From: Sphingobium algorifonticola
GTDB taxonomy: Bacteria > Pseudomonadota > Alphaproteobacteria > Sphingomonadales > Sphingomonadaceae
Assembly: GCF_004005485.1 (NCBI RefSeq)
Contig: NZ_RZUL01000001.1
Location: forward strand, 806,001 to 870,000
Direction: 5' to 3'
Length of the DNA: 64,000 nt
Numbering within the stretch: the first letter of the stretch is position 1; the number at the start of each line of letters is the position of its first letter. Under the pieces are notes generated by a model. That model was not told where the DNA came from. It ran no database searches and saw nothing but the letters and a program-made list of their open reading frames with translations. Position numbers and translations under genes: made by a program. Below are positions 1-9,416 of the stretch, piece after piece.

Positions 1-1560
1 CCAACAGCAGCCGCCGAATTATCCCTTGCTGGCGACGATGGGCCGTTTTTCACGACGTTTGAGACTCGGTTCGTGCTGCCGCGCAACGTGCTGATCGCCA
101 ACGACATTGATCCTGCTGGGGGTGTCGGCAACATAACGTCGGTGCAGGATGCGGTGGGCGGCACAGCAGTCCTCGACGCGAATACGAACAACGTCTTCTT
201 CACACCTGCACCAGGCTTTTCCGGCCAGGCCTCGTTCGCCTACACCATCGTCTATACAGACGGGACGGCGGACACGGCGACTGTGAGCATAGAGGTGGGC
301 GGGCCACCCGAACCCGACAATGGTGCGCCCACCGGACAGGATTTCTTCGAATTCTTCATGCAGGAAGGCGGCGTGCTCGTCGTTTCCGGCCCGGGCGTGC
401 TGGACGGCGCGAGCGATCCGGACGGTGACGCGCTCAGCGTCATCCTCACGCAGGACGCCGGCTTTGGAGACCTGTTCCTCAACCCGGACGGCAGCTTCAG
501 CTTCCGGCCGTTTCAGGAGTATAGCGAAGACGTCTTCTTCAACTTCCGAGTGACCGACGGTAATCTCGCCAGCGACGAATACAGTGCCATCATCAACATT
601 CAGCCGGTGAATGACGCACCCAATGCGGGTGACGACTTCTACGAGCTTGACGCAGATACGGTCTTCAGCGGCTCGGTGCTGGAGAACGACGGCGATCTGG
701 AGGACGACGGGCTACAGGCCATTCTGGTGAGCGGCGTCGCAAACGGGACACTGGAATTCGCGGCGGACGGCAGCTTCACCTACACGCCGAACGCAGGTTT
801 TTCCGGTACAGACAGTTTCACCTACCGCGCCAGCGACGGCTTGGACGAGAGCGAGATCGCCACAGTGACGCTGACGGTCACTCCGGCAGAGGAAGACGCG
901 ACCATCTCGGGCACATCCGCTGACGACCAACTGAAGGATACGAGCGGCGACGATGTGATCGACGGCGGCGCGGGTGACGATCGCATCTTCGGGGGCGAGG
1001 GCAATGATGTAATCCGCGGCGGCGCGGGTGAGGACTGGGTGGACTATTCGACCTACCGCACCGGCGGCGTCCGCATCGACCTCGCCTTGCTGGGGGAGCA
1101 GGACACGGGGGCTGCTGGCCGGGACAGAATTGGAGGGATCGAGAATATCCATGGCTCCCGCGTCGACGATGTGCTTCGCGGCGATTCCGGCAGCAATCAG
1201 ATCAAGGGCGGGACGGGCAACGACCTGCTGTTCGGCGCGGGGGGCGTCGACTATCTATTCGGCGATGCGGGCGATGATATACTCGACGGGGGTACTGGCG
1301 CGGACGTGATCGCCGGCGGCGGCGGCATCGATCGTTTCGTATTCACCAGCGCAGACGGCGATCTCGTGAAGGATTGGCAAGCGGGCGAAGTGGTCGATAT
1401 TTCGGCAATCGGCGGGGCGTTCGCATTGGTTAGTCGCTACGGTAAAACGTTTGTGACCTTTGATACGGATGGGGACGGGCAATTCGACGATGGATCGATC
1501 ATCTTCAATGCCACTCTCGCCCGCAGCGACTTCTACACAGGTGATGCACCAGTCGTCTGA
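1..1560 (+). CDS. Cadherin-like/RTX calcium-binding protein, C-terminal part (5' end outside window)
   Basis: The frame is open from base 1, so the gene begins upstream; 519 residues are visible. The first ~300 residues form about three Ig/cadherin-like repeats of ~95 residues, with the linker VNDAPNAGDD and the recurrent motif DGSFSFRP / DGSFTYTP typical of VCBS/tandem-cadherin adhesins. Residues ~300-440 hold RTX nonapeptides (GGAGDDRIFGGEGNDVI, GGTGNDLLFGAGG, GGTGADVIAGGGG) that bind calcium in a parallel beta-roll. The last ~60 residues lack repeats and would be the uncleaved type I secretion signal. The protein is probably exported by a type I system and acts outside the cell as an adhesin or biofilm matrix protein. 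No transporter gene is visible. Third-position GC is lower than in the housekeeping genes, which would fit an accessory origin. Confidence 0.85.
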   Translation, partial: PTAAAELSLAGDDGPFFTTFETRFVLPRNVLIANDIDPAGGVGNITSVQDAVGGTAVLDANTNNVFFTPAPGFSGQASFAYTIVYTDGTADTATVSIEVGGPPEPDNGAPTGQDFFEFFMQEGGVLVVSGPGVLDGASDPDGDALSVILTQDAGFGDLFLNPDGSFSFRPFQEYSEDVFFNFRVTDGNLASDEYSAIINIQPVNDAPNAGDDFYELDADTVFSGSVLENDGDLEDDGLQAILVSGVANGTLEFAADGSFTYTPNAGFSGTDSFTYRASDGLDESEIATVTLTVTPAEEDATISGTSADDQLKDTSGDDVIDGGAGDDRIFGGEGNDVIRGGAGEDWVDYSTYRTGGVRIDLALLGEQDTGAAGRDRIGGIENIHGSRVDDVLRGDSGSNQIKGGTGNDLLFGAGGVDYLFGDAGDDILDGGTGADVIAGGGGIDRFVFTSADGDLVKDWQAGEVVDISAIGGAFALVSRYGKTFVTFDTDGDGQFDDGSIIFNATLARSDFYTGDAPVV

Positions 1561-1802
1561 GGGTAACTTGTCTCCGGTCGGGTCGGCGCGGACGTATTCC
1601 TTGCCTGCGGCACGACAGACATGCGCAAGGGTTTTGACGGCCTTGCCATAACAAAGACGCTCGGCGCCCTTTCGCCACTCTCCCGTGCAAATAGGCATTC
1701 GCGCTTCCCCTCGTTTGCGTGTACCGACATGCCGTCTGCGGGGCCGTGCCCGATCCCCCCGCGCCCTCTGACCGACCGGACGCCCGCTGCGTGATACCCC
1801 TG
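1561..1802. other. Spacer between RTX gene and spermidine-synthase-like gene
   Basis: No convincing + strand gene. On the minus strand an ORF opens at ATG 1698, after a good ribosome-binding site (GAGGGGAAG five bases before the ATG), and runs antisense into the RTX gene to 1255 (147 codons). Its first 60 codons encode a cysteine-rich stretch (CTGEW, CYGK, CRAAGK, WCITC). Coding is unproven; see findings. Confidence 0.4.
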
Positions 1803-2477
1803 ATGCTTCTCGATACCGCCGATCTCCCTGACGGGGGTACGTTGCGGCTGATGCGGCGCGGGAACGATCATTTCATCCTGTTCGGCCGCAACGAGTTGAT
1901 GAGCAGCCGCCTGAAGGGATCGGAAGAGGCGCTCGCGAGCCTGAGTTGCGCCCCGCTGAAGGATCGCAGCGGCGCGCGTGTGCTGATCGGCGGCCTTGGC
2001 ATGGGCTTCACGCTGCGGGCGGCGCAGGCGCTGCTCAATCGCACGGCACACATCGTCGTTGCCGAGCTGGTGCCGAAGATTCTGGAATGGGCGCAGGGTC
2101 CGCTGGCCCATCTGTTCCACGACAGCCTCTCCGATCCGCGGCTGTCGGTGCGCCTCGAAGATGTGCGGGACAGCCTGCTGGCGGCGGCGCAGGGCGGGTC
2201 GGCGACGGGCTATGATGCCATTCTCCTCGATGTCGACAACGGCCCGGACGGCCTCATCCATCTTGCGAACGATTGGCTTTATGGCGCGGCGGGGCTGCGC
2301 GCGGCGCGGGCGGCGCTGCGCCCCGGCGGCATGCTCGCGATCTGGTCCGCTTATGACGATCCCGCCTTTACGGACAGGCTGTCGCGCGCGGGCTTTGCCG
2401 TCGATCCGGTCAAGGTCCGCGCGACCGGCGGGCGCAAGGGGGCGCACCATATGATCTGGCTGGCGAGAAAGCCTTAG
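1803..2477 (+). CDS. Spermidine synthase-like (PABS family) methyltransferase-fold protein
   Basis: 224 residues from ATG 1803; GTG starts at 1719 and 1791 are in frame but less likely because the family homology starts near MLLDTADL. The pattern is that of the short spermidine-synthase-like proteins with a Rossmann fold: VLIGGLGMGFTLRAA (nucleotide-binding GGLGMG), then VAELVPKILEWA with the acidic residue ending beta-2, then YDAILLDVDNGP and GGMLAIWSA. True polyamine synthases are longer (~280 residues) and carry an N-terminal beta domain that is reduced here. The aminopropyl substrate is therefore uncertain and it may be an orphan methyltransferase-like enzyme. It lies 61 bp upstream of the DCC protein in the same orientation. 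Confidence 0.75.
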   Translation: MLLDTADLPDGGTLRLMRRGNDHFILFGRNELMSSRLKGSEEALASLSCAPLKDRSGARVLIGGLGMGFTLRAAQALLNRTAHIVVAELVPKILEWAQGPLAHLFHDSLSDPRLSVRLEDVRDSLLAAAQGGSATGYDAILLDVDNGPDGLIHLANDWLYGAAGLRAARAALRPGGMLAIWSAYDDPAFTDRLSRAGFAVDPVKVRATGGRKGAHHMIWLARKP

Positions 2478-2538
2478 CACCGCAATCAGCATCCGGCCGC
2501 CATGGCACTGGCGCAGGCCGCACCCCATATCAATTGGC

Positions 2539-2898
2539 ATGACACAGCTGACTGTCTGGTATGATGGCGGATGCCCGCTGTGCCGTCGCGAAATCGCGCT
2601 GATGCGACGGCTTGACCGGCGCGGGCGGATCGCCTTCGTCGATGTCGCAGGCGATGGCGATGATGCGGCGTGCCCGGTGGATCGCGCGGCGCTGCTCGCC
2701 CGCTTCCATGCGCGGGAAGATGGCGTAATGTTGTCCGGCGCGGCGGCCTTTGCCGCCATGTGGCGCGCCATTCCGCTACTGCGCCCGCTCGGCCTGCTGG
2801 CACGCAACCCGCTGGCGCTGGCGCTGCTGGAGCGGCTCTACCGCGCCTTCCTGATCCTACGCCCGCGCCTCCAGCGGTTCGCCGGTCGGCTGGACTAA
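2539..2898 (+). CDS. DCC family thiol-disulfide oxidoreductase (DUF393)
   Basis: 119 residues. The N-terminus reads LTVWYDGGCPLCRREIALM, matching the DCC family signature (D-G-x-C-x-x-C) in which a redox-active CxxC (here CPLC) sits on a thioredoxin-like fold. The downstream AFVDV and the hydrophobic C-terminal half also fit the family. It is probably a small cytosolic or membrane-peripheral redox protein; the physiological partner is unknown. The last four bases overlap the convergent MFS gene. Confidence 0.85.
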   Translation: MTQLTVWYDGGCPLCRREIALMRRLDRRGRIAFVDVAGDGDDAACPVDRAALLARFHAREDGVMLSGAAAFAAMWRAIPLLRPLGLLARNPLALALLERLYRAFLILRPRLQRFAGRLD

Positions 2899-4244
2899 CT
2901 GATCTTGCGTGCCAGTTCCTTGTTGATGGCGAGTGCCACCAGCGTCGCCAGCGCGCCCGAGAGCAGATAGCCGCCCGCCGCCAGGATACCGAAGCTGCTT
3001 GCCAGCCACAGCGCGGCCAGCGGCGCGAAACCGGCACCGAACAGCCAGGCGAGGTCGGACGTCAGCGCCGCGCCGGTATAGCGGTGGCTGCTCGGAAAAT
3101 TGGAATTGACCGCGCCGGACGACTGGCCGAACGCCAGACCGAGCAGGATGAAGCCGCCGACCATGAAGATGATCTCGCCAATGTCGCCGCCGTTCAGAAG
3201 CTGCGGCGCAAAGCCGCTGAACATCGCGATCGCCGCCGCCGTGGCGCCCAGCAGATAGCGCCGCCCGACGCGATCGGCGATCATGCCCGAAGCGATCACC
3301 GCCAGCACGCCCACCGCCGCGCCGATGATTTCGATCATCAGAAAGCGGGCCGGATTTTCCCGGGTGTACAGAAAGATGTAGGACAGCGGAAACACGGTCA
3401 CCATGTGGAACAGCGCGAAGCTGGCCAGCGGCGCGAAGGCCCCGATCACGATGTTGCGCCCCTGCGTCCGCACCGTTTCGAGCACCGGCGAAGGTTGCAG
3501 CTCCCGGCTTTCATACAGTTCCGCATAATCGGGCGTCGAGACGATCCGCAGCCGCGCGAACAGCGCCACGACATTGATCGCAAAGGCGACGAAGAAGGGA
3601 TAGCGCCAGCCCCAATCGAGAAAATCCGCCGCCGAAAGGGCGCTGACCAGAAACGCGAACAGCGCGCTGGCGACGATCAGGCCGAGCGGCGCGCCCAGTT
3701 GCGGGATCATCGCATACCAGCCGCGCTTGCCCTCCGGCGCGTTGAGCGCGAGGAGCGAGGCCAGCCCGTCCCACGCGCCGCCCAGCGCGACGCCCTGGCC
3801 CAGGCGAAACAGCGCGAGCAGCAGCGCCGAACCGACGCCGAACACGGCATAGCTTGGCAGGAAAGCGACGGCGGCCGTCGATCCGCCCAGCAGGAACAGC
3901 GCGATCGTCAGCTTCACACCGCGCCCATATGTGCGATCGACCCACATGAAGATGAGCGTGCCGACCGGCCGCGCAATAAAGGCGAGCGCGAAGATCGCGA
4001 ACGAATAATAAGTGCCGGTCAGCCGATCGACATAGGGAAAGACCAGCGCGGGAAAGACCAGCACCGAAGCGATCGCATAGACGAAGAAATCGAAAAACTC
4101 CGATGTGCGCCCGATCACCACGCCGATCGCTATCTCACCGGGCGCGATGCTGCCGTCGTTGATGACGCGGGCGTCCCGCTCCAGCTCCGTGGAGTTTCCC
4201 GATGCGCGCGTGGCGCTTTTGGATGGCGCGACTCCGGCGGTCAT
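2895..4244 (-). CDS. MFS transporter, metabolite:H+ symporter-like
   Basis: 449 residues with ~12 predicted membrane helices. The N-terminal region (EFFDFFVYAIASVLVFPALV, then FIARPVGTLIFMWVDRTYGR) matches the metabolite:H+ symporter/sugar-porter branch of the MFS, with the loop 2-3 motif RPVG...DRTYGR. A second MIADRVGRRYLLG motif follows in the C-terminal half, as expected for the internal duplication. The substrate cannot be read from sequence; relatives carry dicarboxylates, sugars or osmolytes. Start ATG 4244 leaves a 156-bp divergent spacer to cyoA that could serve both promoters. Confidence 0.85.
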   Translation of the reverse strand: MTAGVAPSKSATRASGNSTELERDARVINDGSIAPGEIAIGVVIGRTSEFFDFFVYAIASVLVFPALVFPYVDRLTGTYYSFAIFALAFIARPVGTLIFMWVDRTYGRGVKLTIALFLLGGSTAAVAFLPSYAVFGVGSALLLALFRLGQGVALGGAWDGLASLLALNAPEGKRGWYAMIPQLGAPLGLIVASALFAFLVSALSAADFLDWGWRYPFFVAFAINVVALFARLRIVSTPDYAELYESRELQPSPVLETVRTQGRNIVIGAFAPLASFALFHMVTVFPLSYIFLYTRENPARFLMIEIIGAAVGVLAVIASGMIADRVGRRYLLGATAAAIAMFSGFAPQLLNGGDIGEIIFMVGGFILLGLAFGQSSGAVNSNFPSSHRYTGAALTSDLAWLFGAGFAPLAALWLASSFGILAAGGYLLSGALATLVALAINKELARKIS

Positions 4245-4347
4245 ATGCTATGCTCACTTCAGACTGGACCTGCGCAAAAGCGGCAAGTGTCAGTGCGGTT
4301 CATTATCGTGCTGAAACTGCCTTTGCCACATGCGCGTTGTGGGCAGG

Positions 4348-4366
4348 ATTGGACAAAATGTCCAAT
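4348..4366. promoter_or_regulatory. Perfect 19-bp palindrome upstream of cyoA
   Basis: ATTGGACAAAATGTCCAAT: 8-bp perfect arms around AAA, ending 34 bp before the cyoA start in the divergent cyoA/MFS spacer. It looks like a dimeric repressor or activator operator. It does not match the FNR/Anr half-site TTGAT. The bound regulator is unknown. Confidence 0.55.
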
Positions 4367-4400
4367 GTCAGTCCCGTCGGCCCGGGCGTAGGAGGCTGCC

Positions 4401-5606
4401 ATGCTTATGCCATGCTCCCATTTGCGGCCGCGCCCCGGGGCGCTGCGCAGCCTCGTCGCTCTCCCCGTGCTAATGCTGCTGGGCGCGTGCAATGCCGTTG
4501 TGCTCGATCCCGCGGGCGATGTCGCCGCGCAGCAGCGCGATCTGGTGCTGATCTCGACCGGGCTGATGCTGCTCATCATCGTGCCGGTCATGGCGTTGAC
4601 CGTGCTGTTCGCCTGGCGGTATCGCGCGGCGAACAAGGCCGCGCGCTACGAGCCGGACTGGGACCATTCGACGCAGCTCGAACTGATCATCTGGGCTGCG
4701 CCGCTGCTCATCATCATCTGCCTCGGCGCACTGACATGGGTGAGCACGCATCTGCTTGATCCCTATCGCCCGCTCGGCCGCGTCTCGGCGGGGCAGGCCC
4801 TGTCCAAACAGGCCCAAGCACAGCCGCTCGAAGTGCAGGTCGTGGCGCTCGACTGGAAATGGCTGTTCTTCTATCCCGAATATGGGATCGCCACCGTCAA
4901 TGAGTTGGCCGCGCCGGTCGATCGGCCCATCCGCTTCCGCATCACATCGTCGTCGGTCATGAACTCCTTCTACATTCCGGCGCTGGCAGGCCAGATCTAT
5001 GCCATGCCGGGCATGGAGACGAAGCTGCACGCTGTCATCAACAAGCCGGGCAATTATGTCGGCTTTTCTGCCAACTATAGCGGTGCCGGCTTTTCGGGCA
5101 TGCGCTTCCGCTTTCACGGCCTGTCGGACGCAGATTTCGGCGCATGGGTTCAGAATGCGCGGACGAAGGGCGGCGCACTCGATCGCGCCGCCTATCTGAA
5201 GCTCGAACGCCCAAGCGAAAATGTGCCGGTGCAGCGGTTCGCGCGCGTCGAACCGGGCCTATATGACGCGGCGCTCAACATGTGCGTCGAGCCGGGCAAG
5301 ATGTGCATGCATGACATGATGCAGATCGACGCCAAGGGTGGCCTCGGCATGGCGGCGGTCCACAATGTACGGGCGCTTTCCTACGACAAATATGCCCGGC
5401 GCGGATCATCGGGCGCGGCGGTGCTGGGGAGCAATGCCGCCTATGTCGGCGCGCTCTGTTCACCGGGCGACGCAAAGGCGATGCTGGCGCTCAGGCACGA
5501 CCGCCCGGTACCGCTGCCCGATCCGGGCGGGCTTATCGGCGCGGGCCTGCCGCAGCCGGGCCGCACCCCATCCATAGCGTCGCTCGACGCACCTGCCATT
5601 TTGTAA
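4401..5606 (+). CDS. cyoA: Cytochrome o ubiquinol oxidase subunit II
   Basis: 401 residues. The start ATG 4401 follows an AGGAGG ribosome-binding site. A lipoprotein signal peptide ends in the lipobox LLGAC (Cys30), followed by two transmembrane helices (~45-70 and ~90-112) and the periplasmic cupredoxin domain. The region where cytochrome c oxidases carry the CuA ligands reads [12 protein letters not shown], lacking the Cys pair, so this is a quinol oxidase subunit. First gene of cyoABCD-SURF1-regBA, with cyoB only 11 bp downstream. It contributes to quinol binding and complex assembly in the aerobic proton-pumping terminal oxidase of the inner membrane. The C-terminal tail (~60 residues rich in Pro/Gly) is poorly conserved. 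Confidence 0.96.
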   Translation: MLMPCSHLRPRPGALRSLVALPVLMLLGACNAVVLDPAGDVAAQQRDLVLISTGLMLLIIVPVMALTVLFAWRYRAANKAARYEPDWDHSTQLELIIWAAPLLIIICLGALTWVSTHLLDPYRPLGRVSAGQALSKQAQAQPLEVQVVALDWKWLFFYPEYGIATVNELAAPVDRPIRFRITSSSVMNSFYIPALAGQIYAMPGMETKLHAVINKPGNYVGFSANYSGAGFSGMRFRFHGLSDADFGAWVQNARTKGGALDRAAYLKLERPSENVPVQRFARVEPGLYDAALNMCVEPGKMCMHDMMQIDAKGGLGMAAVHNVRALSYDKYARRGSSGAAVLGSNAAYVGALCSPGDAKAMLALRHDRPVPLPDPGGLIGAGLPQPGRTPSIASLDAPAIL

Positions 5607-5617
5607 GGCCGCTTCCC

Positions 5618-7636
5618 ATGGATACGCCCAATGCTGCGGATTTCGTTCCCGTCAGCCCGATCTTCGGACGCTTCACCCTAGAATCGCTCCCGCTGCACGA
5701 ACCGATTGTCGTCGCCACCTTCGCCGTCGTCGCGCTCGGCGGTGCGGCGCTGGTCGGTGCGCTCACCTACTACCGCGTCTGGGGCTATCTTTGGAAAGAA
5801 TGGTTCACCAGCGTCGATCATAAGAAGATTGGGATCATGTACATGATCCTGGGGATCATCATGCTGCTGCGCGGCTTTGCCGACGCGATCATGATGCGGC
5901 TGCAACAGGCGATCGCCTTCAACGGCTCCGAAGGCTATCTGAACGCGCATCATTATGACCAGGTGTTCACTGCGCATGGCGTGATCATGATCTTCTTCGT
6001 GGCGATGCCGCTGGTGACCGGCCTCATGAACTATGTCGTCCCGCTGCAGATCGGCGCGCGCGATGTGTCCTTCCCGTTCCTCAACAATTTCAGCTTCTGG
6101 ATGACGACGGCGGGCGCGGTGATCATCATGATGTCGCTGTTCGTCGGCGAGTTCGCGACGACTGGCTGGCTCGCCTATCCGCCGCTGTCGGGCATCGGCT
6201 ACAGCCCCGGCGTCGGCGTCGATTATTATATCTGGGGGCTGCAGGTGGCAGGCGTCGGCACCACTCTGTCGGGCATCAATCTGATCGCGACCATCGTGAA
6301 GATGCGGGCGCCGGGCATGGGCATGATGAAGATGCCGGTGTTCACCTGGACATCGCTCTGCACCAACATCCTGATCGTCGCGTCCTTCCCGGTGCTGACC
6401 GCCGTGCTCGCGCTGCTGACGCTCGACCGCTATGTCGGCACCAACTTCTTCACCAACGATTTCGGCGGCAACCCGATGATGTACGTGAACCTCATCTGGA
6501 TATGGGGCCATCCGGAAGTCTACATCCTCATCCTGCCGCTGTTCGGCGTGTTCTCCGAAGTCACCTCGACTTTCTCGGGCAAACGGCTCTTCGGCTATAC
6601 TTCGATGGTCTATGCGACGGTGGTCATCACCATCCTCGCCTATGTCGTGTGGCTGCACCATTTCTTCACCATGGGCTCGGGTGCCAGCGTCAACAGCTTC
6701 TTCGGCATCACCACGATGGTCATCTCGATCCCGACGGGGGCGAAGATCTTCAACTGGCTCTTCACCATGTATCGCGGGCGCATCCGTTTCGAACTGCCGA
6801 TGATGTGGACCGTCGCCTTCATGCTGACCTTCGTGGTGGGCGGGATGACGGGCGTGCTGCTGGCCGTGCCGCCTGCCGATTTCGTCCTGCACAATTCGCT
6901 GTTCCTGGTAGCGCATTTCCACAACGTCATCATCGGCGGCGTCTTGTTCGGCCTGTTCGCGGGCATCAATTACTGGGCGCCCAAGGCAATCGGCTTCCGG
7001 CTCGATCCGGTCTGGGGCAAGCGGTCCTTCTGGTTGTGGGTGGTGGGCTTCTGGGTCGCGTTCATGCCGCTCTATGTGCTCGGCCTGATGGGCGTCACGC
7101 GCCGGATGCGCGTGTTCGACGATCCGTCCTACCAGATCTGGTTTCAGGTCGCGGCGCTGGGTGCGTTCATGATCGCAGGCGGCATCGCCTGCATGCTGAT
7201 CCAGTTCTACGTCAGCTTCCGCAACCGCCATGCGCTGCGCGACGGCAGCGGCGACCCCTGGGAAGGCCGCACGCTCGAATGGTCGACATCCTCGCCGCCG
7301 CCCGACTATAACTTCGCTTTCACCCCCGTGGTGCATGACAATGATGCCTGGTCGGACATGAAGGCACGCGGCTATGATCGTCCGCTCGATGGCTACCGGC
7401 CGATCCACATGCCCAGCAACACCGGCACCGGCGTCATCCTGTCGGGTCTCAGCATCGTCTTCGGCGCGGCGATGGTCTGGTATGTCTGGTGGCTGGCGGG
7501 TCTCTCGTTCGCGGGCATTCTGCTCGTCGCGATCGGCCACACGTTCAATTACAAGCGGGATTTCCACATCCCGGCCAAGACCGTCGCCGATACCGAGGCG
7601 GCGCGCACCCGGCTGCTGATGGCGGAGGCGCGCTGA
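5618..7636 (+). CDS. cyoB: Cytochrome o ubiquinol oxidase subunit I
   Basis: 672 residues, the usual length for CyoB, with ~15 membrane helices. All heme/copper ligands are present: [11 protein letters not shown] (low-spin heme His), WGHPEVY (CuB His cross-linked to Tyr, plus the proton-channel Glu), WLHHFF (CuB His pair) and [11 protein letters not shown] (heme o3 and low-spin heme His). It catalyses quinol oxidation and oxygen reduction with proton pumping. The stop TGA overlaps the cyoC start ATG by one base, indicating translational coupling. No cyoE (heme O synthase) lies in this window, so it must be encoded elsewhere. Confidence 0.98.
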   Translation: MDTPNAADFVPVSPIFGRFTLESLPLHEPIVVATFAVVALGGAALVGALTYYRVWGYLWKEWFTSVDHKKIGIMYMILGIIMLLRGFADAIMMRLQQAIAFNGSEGYLNAHHYDQVFTAHGVIMIFFVAMPLVTGLMNYVVPLQIGARDVSFPFLNNFSFWMTTAGAVIIMMSLFVGEFATTGWLAYPPLSGIGYSPGVGVDYYIWGLQVAGVGTTLSGINLIATIVKMRAPGMGMMKMPVFTWTSLCTNILIVASFPVLTAVLALLTLDRYVGTNFFTNDFGGNPMMYVNLIWIWGHPEVYILILPLFGVFSEVTSTFSGKRLFGYTSMVYATVVITILAYVVWLHHFFTMGSGASVNSFFGITTMVISIPTGAKIFNWLFTMYRGRIRFELPMMWTVAFMLTFVVGGMTGVLLAVPPADFVLHNSLFLVAHFHNVIIGGVLFGLFAGINYWAPKAIGFRLDPVWGKRSFWLWVVGFWVAFMPLYVLGLMGVTRRMRVFDDPSYQIWFQVAALGAFMIAGGIACMLIQFYVSFRNRHALRDGSGDPWEGRTLEWSTSSPPPDYNFAFTPVVHDNDAWSDMKARGYDRPLDGYRPIHMPSNTGTGVILSGLSIVFGAAMVWYVWWLAGLSFAGILLVAIGHTFNYKRDFHIPAKTVADTEAARTRLLMAEAR

Positions 7637-8268
7637 TGTCCGCCCGCGCCCTGAAAGCCGACACCGAAACCCCGGTCGAGTTCTACCTGCGCGAGGAACA
7701 CGACCATCCCGAAGGGTCCAGCACCATGCTGGGCTTCTGGATCTATCTGATGAGCGACTGCCTCATCTTCGCGATCCTGTTTGCCTGCTACGCCGTGCTG
7801 GGCGGCAACTATGCCGCCGGGCCCGCGCCGCGCGACCTGTTCGATTTGCCGTTGGTCGCGCTCAATACCGCCATGCTGCTGTTCTCCTCGATCACCTACG
7901 GCTTTGCTATGCTGGCGATGGAAGAGAAGAAGGCCGGCCAGACTCAGGCCTGGCTCGCCGTCACCGGCCTCTTCGGCCTCGCCTTTCTGGGGATCGAACT
8001 GTACGAGTTCAGCCATCTGATCCACGAAGGCGCAACGCCGCAGCGCAGCGCCTTCCTCTCCGCCTTCTTCACGCTGGTCGGCACCCACGGGCTGCACGTC
8101 ACTTTCGGTCTGCTCTGGCTGGTCGTGCTGATGGTGCAGGTGGCGCGCAAGGGGCTGATCGCGGCAAACCGCCGCCGCCTCATGTGCCTCTCCTTGTTCT
8201 GGCATTTCCTCGACGTCATCTGGATCGGCGTGTTCACCTTTGTCTATCTGATGGGAATGTTGCGATGA
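7636..8268 (+). CDS. cyoC: Cytochrome o ubiquinol oxidase subunit III
   Basis: 210 residues with five transmembrane helices. MLGFWIYLMSDCLIFAILFACYAV, the GTHGLHVTFGLLW helix and WHFLDVIWIGVFTFVYLMG are typical of the heme-copper oxidase subunit III of the bo3 type. It stabilises the complex in the membrane and carries no metal ligands. The start ATG shares one base with the cyoB stop, and its own stop overlaps cyoD by four bases (ATGA), so the operon is tightly coupled. Confidence 0.96.
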   Translation: MSARALKADTETPVEFYLREEHDHPEGSSTMLGFWIYLMSDCLIFAILFACYAVLGGNYAAGPAPRDLFDLPLVALNTAMLLFSSITYGFAMLAMEEKKAGQTQAWLAVTGLFGLAFLGIELYEFSHLIHEGATPQRSAFLSAFFTLVGTHGLHVTFGLLWLVVLMVQVARKGLIAANRRRLMCLSLFWHFLDVIWIGVFTFVYLMGMLR

Positions 8269-8633
8269 GCACCGAAACGCATGTCGAGCATGAAGATGTC
8301 GTCGAAGCGCACGGCAGCCGCAAAGGCTATCTGACCGGCTTCGCACTGTCGGTGGTGCTGACGGCCATCCCCTTCTGGCTGGTGATGACCGGGGCGCTGC
8401 CCGCTGCGGCGACGGCCTATCTCATCATGATCTTCGCGGCGGTGCAGATCATCGTCCACATGGTCTTTTTCCTCCACATGAGCAGCAAGTCTGAAGGCGG
8501 GTGGACGCTGATGGCGCTGATCTTCACCGTCGTGCTGGTGGGTATCGCATTCAGCGGGTCGCTGTGGGTCATGTATCACCTTACCGACAATATGATGCCG
8601 ATGACGGCGCAAGAGATGCGCCAGATACCGTGA
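8265..8633 (+). CDS. cyoD: Cytochrome o ubiquinol oxidase subunit IV
   Basis: 122 residues with three transmembrane helices. The helix AVQIIVHMVFFLHM followed by SEGGWTL is the conserved core of CyoD. The N-terminus is charged and cytoplasmic (HVEHEDVVEAHGSRKGYLTGF). Its stop codon lies inside the first copy of a 17-bp tandem repeat that continues to the start of the next gene. Confidence 0.95.
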   Translation: MSTETHVEHEDVVEAHGSRKGYLTGFALSVVLTAIPFWLVMTGALPAAATAYLIMIFAAVQIIVHMVFFLHMSSKSEGGWTLMALIFTVVLVGIAFSGSLWVMYHLTDNMMPMTAQEMRQIP

Positions 8634-8671
8634 CAGGGCAGATAGCGTGACAGGCCAGATACGGTGACAGG
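8621..8671 (+). repeat. 17-bp tandem repeat, three copies, spanning cyoD stop and SURF1 start
   Basis: Three contiguous 17-bp units at 8621-8637, 8638-8654 and 8655-8671: CCAGATACCGTGACAGG, GCAGATAGCGTGACAGG, CCAGATACGGTGACAGG. Each holds GTGA: the first supplies the cyoD stop TGA and the third the GTG start of the SURF1-like gene. Because 17 is not a multiple of three, the three GTGs lie in three different frames. Confidence 0.9.
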
Positions 8672-9416
8672 CGCGCCGCGACCGGCTGGTTGGCTGGCCG
8701 TCGTCGGCGGCGTCTGGCTGCTGCTGTTTGTGGGGCTGATCGCGCTGGGCACCTGGCAGGTGCAGCGTCGGACATGGAAACAGGCGCTGATCGAACAGGT
8801 GAACGCGCGCATCCACGCGCCGCCGGTCACCGCGCCCGGCCCGGCAGCATGGCCTGCCGTCACGGCCGCAAGCGATGGCTATCGCCGGGTGACCGTGCGG
8901 GGACATTTCCGGCCGGACGGCGATACGCTGGTGCAGGCCGTGACGGCGCTCGGCAGCGGCTATTGGGTGATGGCCCCGCTCGAAACGGAACAGGGCTTCA
9001 CCGTCCTCGTCAACCGGGGCTTTGTGCCGCCCGAACGGCGCGGCGATTATCCGCGCCTGTCAGGCACCGTCACGATCACGGGGCTGCTGCGCCTGACCGA
9101 GCCGAACGGCGGCTTTCTGCGACGCAACGATCCCGCCGCCGACCGCTGGCATTCGCGTGATGTCGCAGCGATCGCCGCCGCGCGCGGGTTGCGCACGGTC
9201 GCACCCTATTTCATCGATGCCGAACGCGAACCCGACGACCGGAACGGCGATCCCGCCCTCCCTGTCGCGGGGCTGACGGTCGTCGTCTTTTCCGACAATC
9301 ATCTGGTCTATGCGCTCACCTGGTATGGCCTCGCCATCCTGCTTGTGGTCGTCGGCTTTCTGTTCGGGAAAGAGGAATGGCGTCGGCACGTCCATGCGCC
9401 TAAACTCAGGCGATGA
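8664..9416 (+). CDS. SURF1-family oxidase assembly protein
   Basis: 250 residues. The SURF1 family is recognisable by two transmembrane helices at the ends (~10-28 and ~218-236), the N-terminal LGTWQVQRRTWK motif, a periplasmic domain with VLVNRGFVPPERR (family consensus VNRGWVP) and a C-terminal NHLVYALTWYGLAIL helix. SURF1 proteins help insert heme into heme-copper oxidases, and the gene sits directly behind cyoD, so it probably serves the bo3 oxidase. The GTG start 8664 is in the third copy of the tandem repeat; no strong ribosome-binding site is visible. It overlaps regB by four bases (ATGA). Confidence 0.9.
   Translation: MTGAPRPAGWLAVVGGVWLLLFVGLIALGTWQVQRRTWKQALIEQVNARIHAPPVTAPGPAAWPAVTAASDGYRRVTVRGHFRPDGDTLVQAVTALGSGYWVMAPLETEQGFTVLVNRGFVPPERRGDYPRLSGTVTITGLLRLTEPNGGFLRRNDPAADRWHSRDVAAIAAARGLRTVAPYFIDAEREPDDRNGDPALPVAGLTVVVFSDNHLVYALTWYGLAILLVVVGFLFGKEEWRRHVHAPKLRR

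Noticed and set aside
4348..4366. FNR/Anr box upstream of cyoA
   Set aside because: The palindrome is TTGGACA-type; the FNR half-site TTGAT is not present.
4401..5606. cytochrome c oxidase subunit II
   Set aside because: CuA cysteines and histidine are missing where expected, so it is the quinol-oxidase type CyoA.
5678..7567. 629-codon minus-strand ORF opposite cyoB
   Set aside because: It is a shadow of the GC-rich cyoB gene; its composition is dominated by His/Arg/Asp codons produced by the complementary strand and it has no recognised motif.
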